Source of the DNA: JBLEFH01 sp047345645
GTDB taxonomy: Bacteria; Pseudomonadota; Alphaproteobacteria; Rhodobacterales; Rhodobacteraceae
Length of the DNA stretch: 64,000 bases
Direction: 5' to 3' (one strand)
Assembly: GCA_047345645.1 (NCBI GenBank)
Contig: JBLEFH010000008.1
Position numbers and translations under genes: made by a program. Below the pieces are notes generated by a model. It did not search any database. It was not told the DNA's origin and worked only from the letters and a program-made list of their open reading frames with translations. Shown here piece after piece: positions 9,043 to 18,462 of this stretch (within the stretch, counting starts at the first letter, position 1; the number at the start of each line of letters is the position of its first letter).

Positions 9043-9498
9043 TTACTCCTCCGGCGATGCGATCATCGCGGTGAATTCGGTCTCGGCGCAGAGGGTTTCG
9101 CCGACCATGGCGCGGCCTTCGAATTTCCAGACCTTGCCGCGGCCGCGCAGAACTTTCACATGCAATTCAAGCACATCGCCCGGCCCGACCGGCGCGCGGA
9201 ATTTGGTTTTGTCGATCCCCATGAAATAAACGAGGCTGTCGCTGTCATGGAGACCCATGGTTTTCGCGACCAATATCGCCGCGGTCTGCGCCATCGCCTC
9301 AACCATATAAACGCCGGGAAACACCGGTTTCGCCGGAAAATGGCCGGTGAATTGCGGCTCGTTCATGGTGACATTCTTGATGCCGACCGCGCTTTCGCCC
9401 GATTTCACATCCAGCACTTTATCGACCAGAAGGAAGGGGTAACGATGCGGGATAAGCCGCTGGATTTCAACGATATCTACAAGTGCAGCGTCAGTCAT
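9043..9498 (-). CDS. fabZ: 3-hydroxyacyl-ACP dehydratase FabZ
   Basis: Hot-dog-fold dehydratase of fatty acid elongation, 151 residues. His53 in TGHFPAKPVFPGV and Glu67 in MVEAMAQ are the catalytic pair. The open frame extends upstream to 9600, but those residues belong to another frame of ompH and the family N-terminus starts at the ATG at 9498. It overlaps the end of ompH by eight bases and competes with lpxA for the same hydroxyacyl-ACP pool, which explains the clustering. Confidence 0.95.
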   Translation of the reverse strand: MTDAALVDIVEIQRLIPHRYPFLLVDKVLDVKSGESAVGIKNVTMNEPQFTGHFPAKPVFPGVYMVEAMAQTAAILVAKTMGLHDSDSLVYFMGIDKTKFRAPVGPGDVLELHVKVLRGRGKVWKFEGRAMVGETLCAETEFTAMIASPEE

Positions 9499-10093
9499 TC
9501 TCGGTTTCCTCCTCAGGCGTCGTTGATGTGTTCTGGTCGAGCATCCGGATCGCTTCGGCCGTAATATTGGTGCCCGGCGCAGCGAACAGCACGGTTTCAC
9601 TGTCCAGAAGCATCGTTGCCCCGTAACTGTTCATCAATTCAAGCATCAAGGGCACGATATCACGGAAAAATTCTTGCCGCTTTTCTTCGGTATGGGCGGC
9701 GAGACGGGTCAGCTTGTCCTGTTGTTGGGCGCGCAGGCGCACCACTTTGGCGTCAAACGCGTCTGCAAGCGGCAGAAAGGCTTCGGGCGTCATGGCCTCG
9801 CGGCGGGCCGCGAGCGCCTGCTCCTCCGCTTCAAGCTCGCTCTCGATCTGTCTGTTTTCGCTGGCAAGTTCCTGCTGCTCGGCCTCGATCTGACGGAGCA
9901 GCGCCTGACCGCGCGCGGAGCGGGTCAGAAGCTGGTCCTGATCGACCACGAGGATCGGCTGCTGCGCAATGCGGGGGCCCGTCTGGGCCCCCTGTGCCAT
10001 GGCGCTTGTCGCAATCAGACCGCTGCCAAGCAGCGCGAGGGCCAGACTAGAAGCGCGTATCCATCGTGAAACGGAAGGGTTCTTCTTCGTCAT
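9491..10093 (-). CDS. ompH: OmpH/Skp-family periplasmic chaperone
   Basis: A 200-residue periplasmic chaperone that escorts unfolded outer-membrane proteins to the Bam complex. The signal peptide covers residues 1-33, with cleavage expected after AMA. A long charged, Gln/Glu/Arg-rich coiled coil follows at about residues 60-130, as in the Skp tentacles. Start: the ATG at 10093 gives a clean signal peptide; it lies 47 bases inside bamA, a larger overlap than usual, while upstream starts would destroy the signal peptide. Its position between bamA and fabZ fits the family. Confidence 0.87.
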   Translation of the reverse strand: MTKKNPSVSRWIRASSLALALLGSGLIATSAMAQGAQTGPRIAQQPILVVDQDQLLTRSARGQALLRQIEAEQQELASENRQIESELEAEEQALAARREAMTPEAFLPLADAFDAKVVRLRAQQQDKLTRLAAHTEEKRQEFFRDIVPLMLELMNSYGATMLLDSETVLFAAPGTNITAEAIRMLDQNTSTTPEEETEND

Positions 10094-12302
10094 AGTCTTC
10101 TTTCTTGACTGCTTTGGCGAAATTGAAGCGGAGCGGGCCAAGCGCGGTGTCCCAGAAGATCGACGCGCCGACCGAGGCCCGCAGATTGGCGTCCTCATCG
10201 ACGAAACCGCCATTGTCATCGAGACCCCAGAGCGTTCCGACATCCGCGAACACCCCGCCGAAAATGCCGTATTCTTCCGGCAGACCGATCGGGAAACTCG
10301 CCTCGGTGCGCATGATGGCGTAGTAATGCCCACCGAGCGCATCCTCGTTTTCCGCTTCCGTATCGCGCGGGCCGAGACCGCGGGATTCGAAGCCGCGGAA
10401 GCTGTTGCCGCCAAGGTAGAAACGGTCCGTGATGCGGCTCTCATAATCGCCGAAGGTGGCAAGTGCGCCGCCCTCCACTTCCGCCGACAGGATCACGCGC
10501 TCGCGGAAGAGCGAGCTGTAAACCCGCGCATTGGCCGTGGTTTTCGAATATTGCGAGTCCCCGCCAAGGCCGGCGAGTTCTTCATCGAAGCGCAGGATGA
10601 AACCGCTGGTCGGCGCCACAAGCGAGTTCCGGCGGTCATAGGTGTAGGTCAGCCCGACCGCGCTGGTGATGTTCTCGCCCTCATCCTTGGTGATGAGTTC
10701 GGAAATACCCTCCTCGAAATTCTGGATCTTGTCCTGTTCGATGACGTAGCGCAGGCGCAGACGGCCATTCTCGCTCACAGGGAAGGAGGTGTAGGGCGTG
10801 AAGCTGATCCGGCGCGAGTCATAGCTGGTCGAGTCAGATTCGTAGTTGCGGTAGAGAATGTCGAAGCCGACCGAAAGGTCGCGGTCCAGAAGGAACGGCT
10901 CTTCGAAGGACAGGCGGTAGTTTTCGTTGTCATCGCCGCTTGAAAGGGCCAGACGCACCCGCTGCCCGCGCCCGAGGAAGTTGTTCTCACGCACTTCCAC
11001 ATTGCCGGTGATGCCCTCGCTCGACGCATAGCCCACGCCAAAATTGAGGCTCCCGGTCGGGGCTTCCTCGACATTCACGTCGATGATCGCCTGATTGGGG
11101 GACGAGCCCTCCCGCACGCGCACCTCGACATTGCTGAAATAACCAAGCGCGCGGATGCGCTCTTCGGCCCGGCGGATGGCCACGCGGTCCAGCGGATCGC
11201 CTTCCACCACGCGGAATTCGCGGCGGATCACCCGGTCGAGAGTCTGAGTATTGCCTTCAATATCAATCCGCTCGACGAAAACCTTCGGGCCCTGGCTGAG
11301 GTTGAAGGTGATATCGACCGTCTGGTTCGCATTGTTCTGCTGCACCTGCGGGTCGATGCTCACGAAGGGGATGCCCTGACGCGAAAGCTGCGTCTCGATC
11401 CGCTCGATAAAGGTCTCGACACGGGTGCGGCTGTAAAGCTCGCCGCTGCGCACATCGAGCTCGCGCTGGAGGCTGGAGAGGTCAATGCGCGGATCGGCCG
11501 ATTGCACGGCGACCTGACCGAAGCGGAATTGCTGCCCTTCCTCGACATTGAAGGTCACATAGAAATCATCCCGCGCACTCGACAGCTCGGCGCTCGACGA
11601 GAGGACGCGGACATTCGGAAAGCCGCGATCCTGATAGAAGGCTTCGAGTTTCTGACGGTCATTGGCGACCCGGCCCTCATCATAGGTGTCATTCGAGAAG
11701 AGGAAGGACACCAGATTCCGCTCCCGCGTATCAATCGCACGGCGCAATTGGCTGTCGCTAAACGCGCGGTTGCCGACGAAACCGACGCGGCCAATCTCGG
11801 TCACATCGCCTTCGGTGATCTCGAAGGCCACATCGACGCGGTTATCGGCGCGCTCGATGATGACGGGGCGCACGGTCGTGTCATAGCGCCCTTGCGAGCG
11901 GTAGAGATCCGCGATCCGCGCGGCATCCTGCTCGGCGGCGGCGGCGGTGTAGACCCGGCGCGGCGTCAATTCGACAATCTCGCCGATCTGCTCATCGCTT
12001 ATCCGGCGGTTGCCCTCGAAATTGATGCGGTTCACGGTCGGGTTTTCCTCGACCAGAATGATCACCGAGCCGCCGATATTCTGGATCTCGACCCGCGAGA
12101 AGAGCCCCGTCGCATAAAGGTTCTCGGTCGCCCGGCTCAGATCGCCAGTGGAGGTGCCCTGGAGATCGGCATATTCGGCGATGGTTTGCGCCGCGATCCG
12201 TTGGTTGCCATCAATGGTGATGCTCTGCGCAAAAACGGCGCTGCCCAAAGAAAGGGCCAGCGCCGGTCCCGCCAGAAGTTTAAATTTTGTGCTCATGCTC
12301 AT
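10047..12302 (-). CDS. bamA: Outer-membrane protein assembly factor BamA
   Basis: Core subunit of the machine that folds beta-barrel proteins into the outer membrane; 751 residues. A signal peptide of about 25 residues ends at VFA, followed by POTRA repeats to about residue 350 and a C-terminal barrel. The lid/loop-6 segment FRGFESRGLGPRD carries the conserved RGF motif. The last residue is Phe, the usual barrel-targeting signal. A second in-frame ATG two codons downstream is an alternative start. It is flanked by rseP and ompH, as in other proteobacteria. Confidence 0.96.
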   Translation of the reverse strand: MSMSTKFKLLAGPALALSLGSAVFAQSITIDGNQRIAAQTIAEYADLQGTSTGDLSRATENLYATGLFSRVEIQNIGGSVIILVEENPTVNRINFEGNRRISDEQIGEIVELTPRRVYTAAAAEQDAARIADLYRSQGRYDTTVRPVIIERADNRVDVAFEITEGDVTEIGRVGFVGNRAFSDSQLRRAIDTRERNLVSFLFSNDTYDEGRVANDRQKLEAFYQDRGFPNVRVLSSSAELSSARDDFYVTFNVEEGQQFRFGQVAVQSADPRIDLSSLQRELDVRSGELYSRTRVETFIERIETQLSRQGIPFVSIDPQVQQNNANQTVDITFNLSQGPKVFVERIDIEGNTQTLDRVIRREFRVVEGDPLDRVAIRRAEERIRALGYFSNVEVRVREGSSPNQAIIDVNVEEAPTGSLNFGVGYASSEGITGNVEVRENNFLGRGQRVRLALSSGDDNENYRLSFEEPFLLDRDLSVGFDILYRNYESDSTSYDSRRISFTPYTSFPVSENGRLRLRYVIEQDKIQNFEEGISELITKDEGENITSAVGLTYTYDRRNSLVAPTSGFILRFDEELAGLGGDSQYSKTTANARVYSSLFRERVILSAEVEGGALATFGDYESRITDRFYLGGNSFRGFESRGLGPRDTEAENEDALGGHYYAIMRTEASFPIGLPEEYGIFGGVFADVGTLWGLDDNGGFVDEDANLRASVGASIFWDTALGPLRFNFAKAVKKEDYDEEEPFRFTMDTRF

Positions 12303-12329
12303 CTGCCCGTCCTCATTTTGCGCGGAAGC

Positions 12330-13655
12330 TCATGAGCTGAACTGCCGCATGATGTCATTATAGGTCGCAAATAGCATTAACAGCAGAAGCAGGCTCATGC
12401 CAACCGTCATCATGAAATTGACGGCTTTTGCTGGCAAAGGCTTACCGCGAAGCCACTCTGCGAGGTACAGCATGAGATGACCGCCATCGAGAACGGGGAT
12501 CGGGAAGAGGTTCATCAGGCCAATCGCGGTGGAAATGACCCCAATAAGCGAGACGAGTTGCAGCCAACCGCCTTCCGCCGCCTGCCGCGAGAAATCGGCG
12601 ATGCCGAGCGGGCCTTGCAGATTGTCCGCCGAAACCTGTCCGCCGAGGATTCCGATCAGCCCGGCAATGGAGGAGGAAATCACGAACCAGACCCGCTCCA
12701 CGCCGCGCCCCATGGCGGTGAAGAGGCCCGGCGTCTCCGTCACGGGCGACATCACCGGCGCGCCGAAAACGCCGATCATCACCCGCTTTTCGAACCCGTC
12801 GGCGGTCTGGCTGTCCATCTCTTCGGGCACCAGCGTGAGGGTGATCTCCTCGGCGCCGCGCAGCACGGTCAGATCCAGCTCCTGGCCGACAGACGGTTCA
12901 ACCGTTTCGCGCAAGGCGTTGAAGCCCCAGATGGTTTCGCCATTGATCGCCCGGATCACATCACCTTCTTCCAGCCCCGCATTGGCGGCGGGCGAATAGG
13001 GTTGCACGCCGCCCACGAGCGGCGGGAAGGGCATCGGGCCCGGCACGGTCAGCGTGTCGCCATCCCGGCGGATCAGATAATCGACACTGGCGGCGTCCGG
13101 CAATTCGACCGCGAAGACCTCGCCAAGGCTCGCGACCTCCTGCCCGCCGACCGCCAAAATCTCGTCGCCGACCTGAAGCCCGCTTTCCACGCCCGGAATT
13201 TCGACCAGCGCGCCGATCTCGGTGCCTTCTTTCGCCTGCCCCACCCAGAAGGCGAGCGCAGTAAAGATCACCGCCGACAGGATGAAATTCGCGACCGGCC
13301 CGGCCACCACGGTCAGCGCGCGGGCAAGCAGCGAGGCATGAGGGAAACTCCGCGCCTGATCCTCGGCGCGCACCGCCGCCGTGGTCGCCGCATCGGCGCG
13401 GCTCGTCGCATCGGCATCGCCCAGAAATTTCACATAGCCGCCAAGGGGAAGCGCCGCGATCTGCCAGCGCGTCCCGCGGCTGTCCACCCGGCTCCACAGC
13501 ACTTTGCCAAAGCCGATGGAGAACACCTCCGCATGGATCCCGCACCAGCGCCCCACGATATAATGCCCGTATTCATGGATCGCGACCACGATGGAGAGCA
13601 CGAAAACAAAGGGCAACAGCGTGCCGATGAGGGGGATGGAGGTCAGAAATTCCAT
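12330..13655 (-). CDS. rseP: Site-2 protease RseP (RIP metalloprotease)
   Basis: Inner-membrane zinc protease that cuts transmembrane segments, for example of anti-sigma factors; 441 residues. The zinc motif HEYGH is at residues 27-31 in the first membrane helix, and the third ligand region VLDGGHL is near residue 392. PDZ-like domains lie between, with GLQVGDEILAV and GLEEGDVIRAI. Hydrophobic helices close the C-terminus. It is one base from dxr and 27 bases before bamA in the operon. Confidence 0.95.
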   Translation of the reverse strand: MEFLTSIPLIGTLLPFVFVLSIVVAIHEYGHYIVGRWCGIHAEVFSIGFGKVLWSRVDSRGTRWQIAALPLGGYVKFLGDADATSRADAATTAAVRAEDQARSFPHASLLARALTVVAGPVANFILSAVIFTALAFWVGQAKEGTEIGALVEIPGVESGLQVGDEILAVGGQEVASLGEVFAVELPDAASVDYLIRRDGDTLTVPGPMPFPPLVGGVQPYSPAANAGLEEGDVIRAINGETIWGFNALRETVEPSVGQELDLTVLRGAEEITLTLVPEEMDSQTADGFEKRVMIGVFGAPVMSPVTETPGLFTAMGRGVERVWFVISSSIAGLIGILGGQVSADNLQGPLGIADFSRQAAEGGWLQLVSLIGVISTAIGLMNLFPIPVLDGGHLMLYLAEWLRGKPLPAKAVNFMMTVGMSLLLLLMLFATYNDIMRQFSS

Positions 13656-13656
13656 G

Positions 13657-14793
13657 TCAGACTTTCACTTTGCGGGCGCGCGCGCGGGCACCCACGTCAA
13701 TCGCTTCAACATCGGCGAGACTGGCGGGCTGCGCCTCGGTCTCCTCCATCACATGGGCCACGAGGGGCGCCATGTCCAGAAAGCCGATCTCTCCGGCGAT
13801 GAATTTATCGAGCGCGATCTCCTTGGCGGCGTTGAGCGCGATCTGCGCGCCCTGCCCTTGCGCCATGGCTCTGTAAGCGAGGTTCAGCGCCGGGAAACGC
13901 GCATGGTCCGGCGCTTCGAAATCCAGCCGGCCGAGCGCGCCGAAATCGAGCCGCTCCAGCGGCAGATCGCGCCGCTCCGGATAGTTCAGCGCATAGCCAA
14001 TCGGGCCGCGCATATCCTGCGCGCCGAGATGCGCGAGCCAGCCGCCATCGACGAATTCCACCATCGAATGAATGAGGCTCTGCGGATGGATCACCACCTC
14101 GATCTGCTCAGGCGCGAGGCCGAAAAGCTCTTTTGCCTCAATCACCTCCAGCGCCTTGTTGAACATGCTGGCGCTGTCGATGGAAATCCGCTGACCCATC
14201 TCCCAATTCGGGTGCGCCACCGCATCAGCAACGCTCGCTACCCGCATGTCCTCCAACGACTTTTTGCGGAACGGCCCGCCGGAGGCGGTGAGCGTCACGC
14301 GGGAGACTTCACGTAAAGGATGCCCGCCAAGGCATTGGAAAATCGCGCTATGTTCGCTGTCGGTCGGGATGAGCGTGGTGCCGTGGGTGGCGCAGATCTC
14401 GTGAAGCTGCGGCCCGGCGCAGACCATGCTTTCTTTGTTGGCGAGCGCCAGCACCCCGCCATGTTTCGCGCTCTCGGCGGTCGGCCCGAGACCCGCCGCG
14501 CCGACAATGGCGGACATGGTCCAGTCCACCTTGCGGCTTGCCGCTTCGAGCAGAGCGGTGCGGCCCGCGGCAACCTCGATACCCGTGCCCGCCAGCGCGT
14601 CGCGCAGATCGCCGAGCAAGCTCTCTTCCGAAGTCACGGCCAGTTTCGCGCCAAGCGCTTTTGCCTGTTCAGCCAGAAGGGGAATATTGCGCGCGCCCGT
14701 CAGCACCTCGACGGCAACGTCCTCTCCCGAAATCAAATCAACGGTTTGGCACCCTATCGACCCGGTGCTGCCGAAAATCGAGAGGGTCCGCAT
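13657..14793 (-). CDS. dxr: 1-deoxy-D-xylulose 5-phosphate reductoisomerase
   Basis: Second step of the non-mevalonate isoprenoid pathway, NADPH-dependent; 378 residues. The nucleotide loop GSTGSIG is at residues 8-14. ALANKESMVCAG, TDSEHSAIFQ and LTASGGPF are the metal and substrate segments. It supplies the isoprenoid units used by uppS two genes upstream. The end of cdsA immediately precedes its ATG at 14793. Confidence 0.96.
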   Translation of the reverse strand: MRTLSIFGSTGSIGCQTVDLISGEDVAVEVLTGARNIPLLAEQAKALGAKLAVTSEESLLGDLRDALAGTGIEVAAGRTALLEAASRKVDWTMSAIVGAAGLGPTAESAKHGGVLALANKESMVCAGPQLHEICATHGTTLIPTDSEHSAIFQCLGGHPLREVSRVTLTASGGPFRKKSLEDMRVASVADAVAHPNWEMGQRISIDSASMFNKALEVIEAKELFGLAPEQIEVVIHPQSLIHSMVEFVDGGWLAHLGAQDMRGPIGYALNYPERRDLPLERLDFGALGRLDFEAPDHARFPALNLAYRAMAQGQGAQIALNAAKEIALDKFIAGEIGFLDMAPLVAHVMEETEAQPASLADVEAIDVGARARARKVKV

Positions 14794-15570
14794 TCAGGCA
14801 AAAAGTCCGGTGAGTGCGCCATAGCCTGAGACCGCGAGCGCCGCGCCGCCGAGCCCATCGATCCGGTCCATTAGCCCGCCATGACCGGGGAACATGGTGC
14901 CGCTGTCCTTGACCGCGAAGATGCGTTTGAGGGCGCTTTCCAGCAAATCGCCCGCCTGCGCGGCGGTGGCGGCGAGGATCGAGGCGAAGAGCATTCCGCC
15001 AAGCGGCCAGCCCATGATCAGCGCGTAAATCAGCGTAACGAGCAGCGCCAGCGCCTGCCCGCCGATCATCCCGGCCCAAGTTTTGTTGGGGCTGACGCGC
15101 GGCCAGAATTTCGGCCCGCCAAAGCGTTTGCCCGCGAAATAACCGCCCACATCGGTGGCGATCACGATCAGGATCACCCAAAGCATCGGCCAGAACCCCA
15201 TGCCGAGGCGAATGGCGAGGAACCCGGCGCAGGCCGCGGCCACATAGAGCGAGCCGAAGGCGCGCAGGCCATCCGCCCGCGGGGTCACGATGTAAAGAAC
15301 GCCCGAGACGGCGAGCGAGGCCAGCGCGAGCAGCCAGTTGCTGTCCCACACCGCCAGCACCGCTAGAACGCCGGTCAGCACCATCAGCAGGGTTTCGAGC
15401 GAGGCGCGTTTCACCCCGGCCATGCGGCCAAATTCGCGCATCACCAGCCCCATCAACGCGCCGACGAGGATCAGCGCCCACCAGCCGCCCATGGCGAGAA
15501 ACACCAGCGGGATCGGGATCATCAGCAGGGCGGAGAAACTCCGCTGGCGCAGGTCGTCAAAGGCACTCAT
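14794..15570 (-). CDS. cdsA: Phosphatidate cytidylyltransferase
   Basis: Makes CDP-diacylglycerol, the precursor of all glycerophospholipids. It is a 258-residue polytopic membrane protein with about eight hydrophobic helices. The C-terminal family signature is clear: KRIFAVKDSG, then PGHGG and MDRIDG. The open frame runs upstream to 15978 through uppS sequence; the ATG at 15570 overlaps the uppS stop by four bases and gives the normal N-terminus. Confidence 0.94.
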   Translation of the reverse strand: MSAFDDLRQRSFSALLMIPIPLVFLAMGGWWALILVGALMGLVMREFGRMAGVKRASLETLLMVLTGVLAVLAVWDSNWLLALASLAVSGVLYIVTPRADGLRAFGSLYVAAACAGFLAIRLGMGFWPMLWVILIVIATDVGGYFAGKRFGGPKFWPRVSPNKTWAGMIGGQALALLVTLIYALIMGWPLGGMLFASILAATAAQAGDLLESALKRIFAVKDSGTMFPGHGGLMDRIDGLGGAALAVSGYGALTGLFA

Positions 15571-16277
15571 AGCACGGCTCCAAAGCGCCGCTCGCGGGTG
15601 CCGAACTGATTGAGCGTGTCGCGGAACGCGGCCACGGTGTAATCCGGCCAGGCGAGATCCACGAAAGCATATTCGGCGTAAGCGGCTTGCCACAAAAGGA
15701 AATTCGAGATGCGCTGCTCGCCAGAGGTGCGGATCACCAGATCCGGGTCCGGCAGCCCGCCCGTGTCGAGATGGGCGGCAACGGCATCCTCGGTAAACTC
15801 CGTCACGCCCGCTTCCGCCATCCGCGCCATGGCCCGCATGATCTCGTCCCGCCCGCCATAATTCAGCGCGACATTGAGGTGAAGCCGCGTGTTTCCCGCC
15901 GTCTTTTCCTCCAGCGCGCCCATCAGCGTCTGTAAATGCGCGGCCAGCGCGCTGCGATCCCCCAGAAACCGCACGCAAACGCCGCTCTGATGCAGCTTCT
16001 CCGCCTCTTTTTGCAAGAAGTGGTTAAAGAGCCGCATCAAACCGGCGACCTCTTCCTCCGTGCGCTTCCAGTTCTCCGTCGAGAAGGCGAAGAGTGTCAG
16101 ATAATCCACCCCGAGCTCCGGGCAGGCGCGCACGATGTCGCGCACCCGGTCCACGCCCCGCCGATGACCGGCAAGCCGCGCGAGACCGCGTTTCGTGGCC
16201 CAACGACCATTGCCATCCATGATGATCGCAACATGTTTCGGGCCGCTCATGGGCAGGCTGGGGGCCGGTTGCGCCAT
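15567..16277 (-). CDS. uppS: Undecaprenyl diphosphate synthase
   Basis: Cis-prenyltransferase making the C55 lipid carrier for peptidoglycan and surface glycans; 236 residues. The catalytic Asp21 is in IMDGNGRWA. AFSTENW, LNYGGRDEI and the C-terminal RTSGEQRISNFLLWQ are all family motifs. It sits between frr and cdsA; the ATG at 16277 touches the frr stop codon. Confidence 0.96.
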   Translation of the reverse strand: MAQPAPSLPMSGPKHVAIIMDGNGRWATKRGLARLAGHRRGVDRVRDIVRACPELGVDYLTLFAFSTENWKRTEEEVAGLMRLFNHFLQKEAEKLHQSGVCVRFLGDRSALAAHLQTLMGALEEKTAGNTRLHLNVALNYGGRDEIMRAMARMAEAGVTEFTEDAVAAHLDTGGLPDPDLVIRTSGEQRISNFLLWQAAYAEYAFVDLAWPDYTVAAFRDTLNQFGTRERRFGAVL

Positions 16278-16834
16278 CAGACCTGCATGATCTCCGCTTG
16301 CTTGTTTTCCAACGCCTTGTCGATTTCGGCAATCGTGCTGTTGGTCAGTTCCTGAATTTCGCCTTCCCAGAACTTCACATCATCCTCGGACATATCGTCC
16401 TTGGCCTTTTTCACCTGATCCATCCCGTCGCGGCGCACATTACGCACGGCCACGCGGCTTTGCTCGGCATATTGACCCGCGAGTTTGCCAAGTTCCTTGC
16501 GGCGCTCTTCGTTCAGCTCCGGGATCGGCAGACGCAGCGTCGTGCCATCCATCACCGGGTTAATGCCGAGCCCGGCATTGCGGATCGCCTTGTCGACGGT
16601 CCCGACCATGCCCTTATCCCAGACATTCACCGTCACCATGCGCGGCTCCGGCACGTTGATCGTCGCGACCTGATTGAGCGGCATCTGGCTGCCATAGGCA
16701 TCCACCGTCACCGGGTCGAGCATCGAGGCCGAGGCGCGGCCCGTCCGCAGACTCGCAAAGTCGGATTTCAGCGAGCTCAGCGCCCCATCCATCCGTTTCT
16801 TGATTGCGTCGAGGTCAATTTCCACATCTGCCAT
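16277..16834 (-). CDS. frr: Ribosome recycling factor
   Basis: Splits post-termination ribosomes together with EF-G; 185 residues, the standard length. The signatures SLRTGRAS and NIPELNEERRKEL-type residues are present, with a C-terminal KKAKDDMSEDD helix. Start: an in-frame ATG exists at 16855, but an AAGGAG ribosome site lies six bases before the ATG at 16834 and only the latter gives the normal length. It follows pyrH by 72 bases; rpsB and tsf, often upstream of pyrH, are not here. Confidence 0.95.
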   Translation of the reverse strand: MADVEIDLDAIKKRMDGALSSLKSDFASLRTGRASASMLDPVTVDAYGSQMPLNQVATINVPEPRMVTVNVWDKGMVGTVDKAIRNAGLGINPVMDGTTLRLPIPELNEERRKELGKLAGQYAEQSRVAVRNVRRDGMDQVKKAKDDMSEDDVKFWEGEIQELTNSTIAEIDKALENKQAEIMQV

Positions 16835-16906
16835 GTTTTTCTCCTTATCGGCCATGCGGCGCGGCTGCCTTGGGCACCGCGCAGGTCATCGCCGGTGGTC
16901 TTGGTG

Positions 16907-17632
16907 TTAACTTTCGGGGCCGACTATGGTGTATTTGGCGTCGCCGCTCAAGACGCCCTTGAACCCGCCCGGCTCATCGAGCGAAAACACGATGATCGGC
17001 AGGTTGTTGTCCCGTGCGAGCGCAATGGCCGAACTGTCCATCACTTTAAGATGCTTGGCCAAAACCTCGTCATAGCTGACTTTCTCATAGCGCTTGGCAT
17101 CGGGGTTGGTCTTGGGGTCGCTGTCATAAACCCCGTCCACCTGCGTGCCTTTGAGGATCGCTTCACACTGCATCTCATTGGCGCGCAGCGTCGCGGCCGT
17201 GTCGGTGGTGAAGTAAGGATTGCCCGTCCCGGCGGCGAAAATACAGACGCGGCCTTTCTCCAAGTGGCGCACCGCGCGGCGGCGGATGTAGGGCTCACAG
17301 ACCTGATCCATCGGGATCGCTGAAATCACCCGCGTGTAAATCCCGCGCGCCTCCAGCGCCGATTGCATGGCGAGCGCGTTCATCACCGTCGCCAGCATCC
17401 CCATATAATCCGCCGTGGTCCGCTCCATGCCCTGCGCCGAGCCCTGCAGCCCCCGGAAAATATTACCGCCGCCGATCACCATGCAGATCTCGGTGCCCAT
17501 TTCATGCACCTTCTGCACCTCATCGGCGATCCGTTCCACCGTGGGGGGATGCAGCCCGAACCCCTGATTGCCCATCAGCGCCTCGCCGGAAATTTTCAAC
17601 ATGACACGGTTATAAACGGGGGCGTCACTCAT
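16907..17632 (-). CDS. pyrH: UMP kinase
   Basis: Phosphorylates UMP to UDP; hexameric amino-acid-kinase fold, 241 residues. KISGEALMG at residues 13-21 is the ATP-binding start, and VIGGGNIFRG, DYMGMLATVMNA and FAAGTGNPYFTTD are family hallmarks. The open frame reaches upstream to 17686, but the ATG at 17632 with GGAG before it fits the family. It is the first gene of the minus-strand operon ending with lpxB; the 216 bases upstream are shared with a divergent gene and presumably hold both promoters. Confidence 0.96.
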   Translation of the reverse strand: MSDAPVYNRVMLKISGEALMGNQGFGLHPPTVERIADEVQKVHEMGTEICMVIGGGNIFRGLQGSAQGMERTTADYMGMLATVMNALAMQSALEARGIYTRVISAIPMDQVCEPYIRRRAVRHLEKGRVCIFAAGTGNPYFTTDTAATLRANEMQCEAILKGTQVDGVYDSDPKTNPDAKRYEKVSYDEVLAKHLKVMDSSAIALARDNNLPIIVFSLDEPGGFKGVLSGDAKYTIVGPES

Positions 17633-17848
17633 TCTTTGTCTCCGGCTCTCTCTGCTTTGCGCGGACCATGCCGAAAACGGCGGCAAAGTTCAACGGCTTT
17701 GCCGGTGTCTTTGATGCCGCCGCGCGCGGTTTTGCGCCATGCGGGCGTGGTTTTTCGACATTGTCTCAAATCTATTTGATCTCGCGTGAGGATGTTAACG
17801 GGTTGGCGGGGCCCCGCGCGTAAACTTGGCGCAGTTTTGGAGGGGATT

Positions 17849-18406
17849 ATGCAGATCAACCCCGTCACGCCGCAGATGCTGAGCCTGCTTTTGGGCCATG
17901 GGAGTGACGCACAGATGGCGGCGCTGGCGCAAAAACTCGCGGCGTATGAGCGGCAAAACCCCGGTGCGGTCGCCCGCGCGATCTCGGCCCATGCGAGCGG
18001 GGTGAGCGTGGGCCGCAGCGCCGCGCAGATCCCGCCGCTGACGGAAGAGCAATGGGCGAAGGCCGCGCAGACGGCGATGGCGCTGGCCAAGGCGAAGGAC
18101 GCGCCCGTAGCCGCGGAACCGCGCCCGCTCTCGCCCGAGATCACCGCGCGGCTTGGCGATCCCGGTCTGCCGCGCCCGCCTTTAGAAGCCGCCTATAACC
18201 CGATGATCTGGCGCGAAGACCCGCCGCCGGAACCGCCGCCCCCGACCCGGCGCTATCTCACCGACGGGTTTGAAGCGCTCCAGATCGGGACGCGGAGAAC
18301 GGCAATGGCGCTTGGCGGGATGCTGAGTCTCAAAGGCGGGTTCGGGCGGCGCTCCAAAATCGCGCTGCTGCTGGTCCTGCTGATCCTCTGGCTGCTGCAT
18401 TATTAA
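17849..18406 (+). CDS. Unknown tail-anchored protein
   Basis: A 185-residue protein that I do not recognise by function. The N-terminal half is Ala/Gln-rich and probably helical, the middle (about 85-140) is Pro-rich with a PPPEPPPP-type run, and the last 18 residues form one hydrophobic segment ending at the C-terminus. That layout suggests a tail-anchored inner-membrane protein with its bulk in the cytoplasm. The ATG at 17849 is preceded by GGAGGGG, a strong ribosome site. It is divergent from pyrH and followed after 56 bases by miaA. Confidence 0.7.
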   Translation: MQINPVTPQMLSLLLGHGSDAQMAALAQKLAAYERQNPGAVARAISAHASGVSVGRSAAQIPPLTEEQWAKAAQTAMALAKAKDAPVAAEPRPLSPEITARLGDPGLPRPPLEAAYNPMIWREDPPPEPPPPTRRYLTDGFEALQIGTRRTAMALGGMLSLKGGFGRRSKIALLLVLLILWLLHY

Positions 18407-18462
18407 GCGCCCATGGGCAGGCCCCATAGACAGGCGGCACGCAATCGGGCACATCCCTTGCC

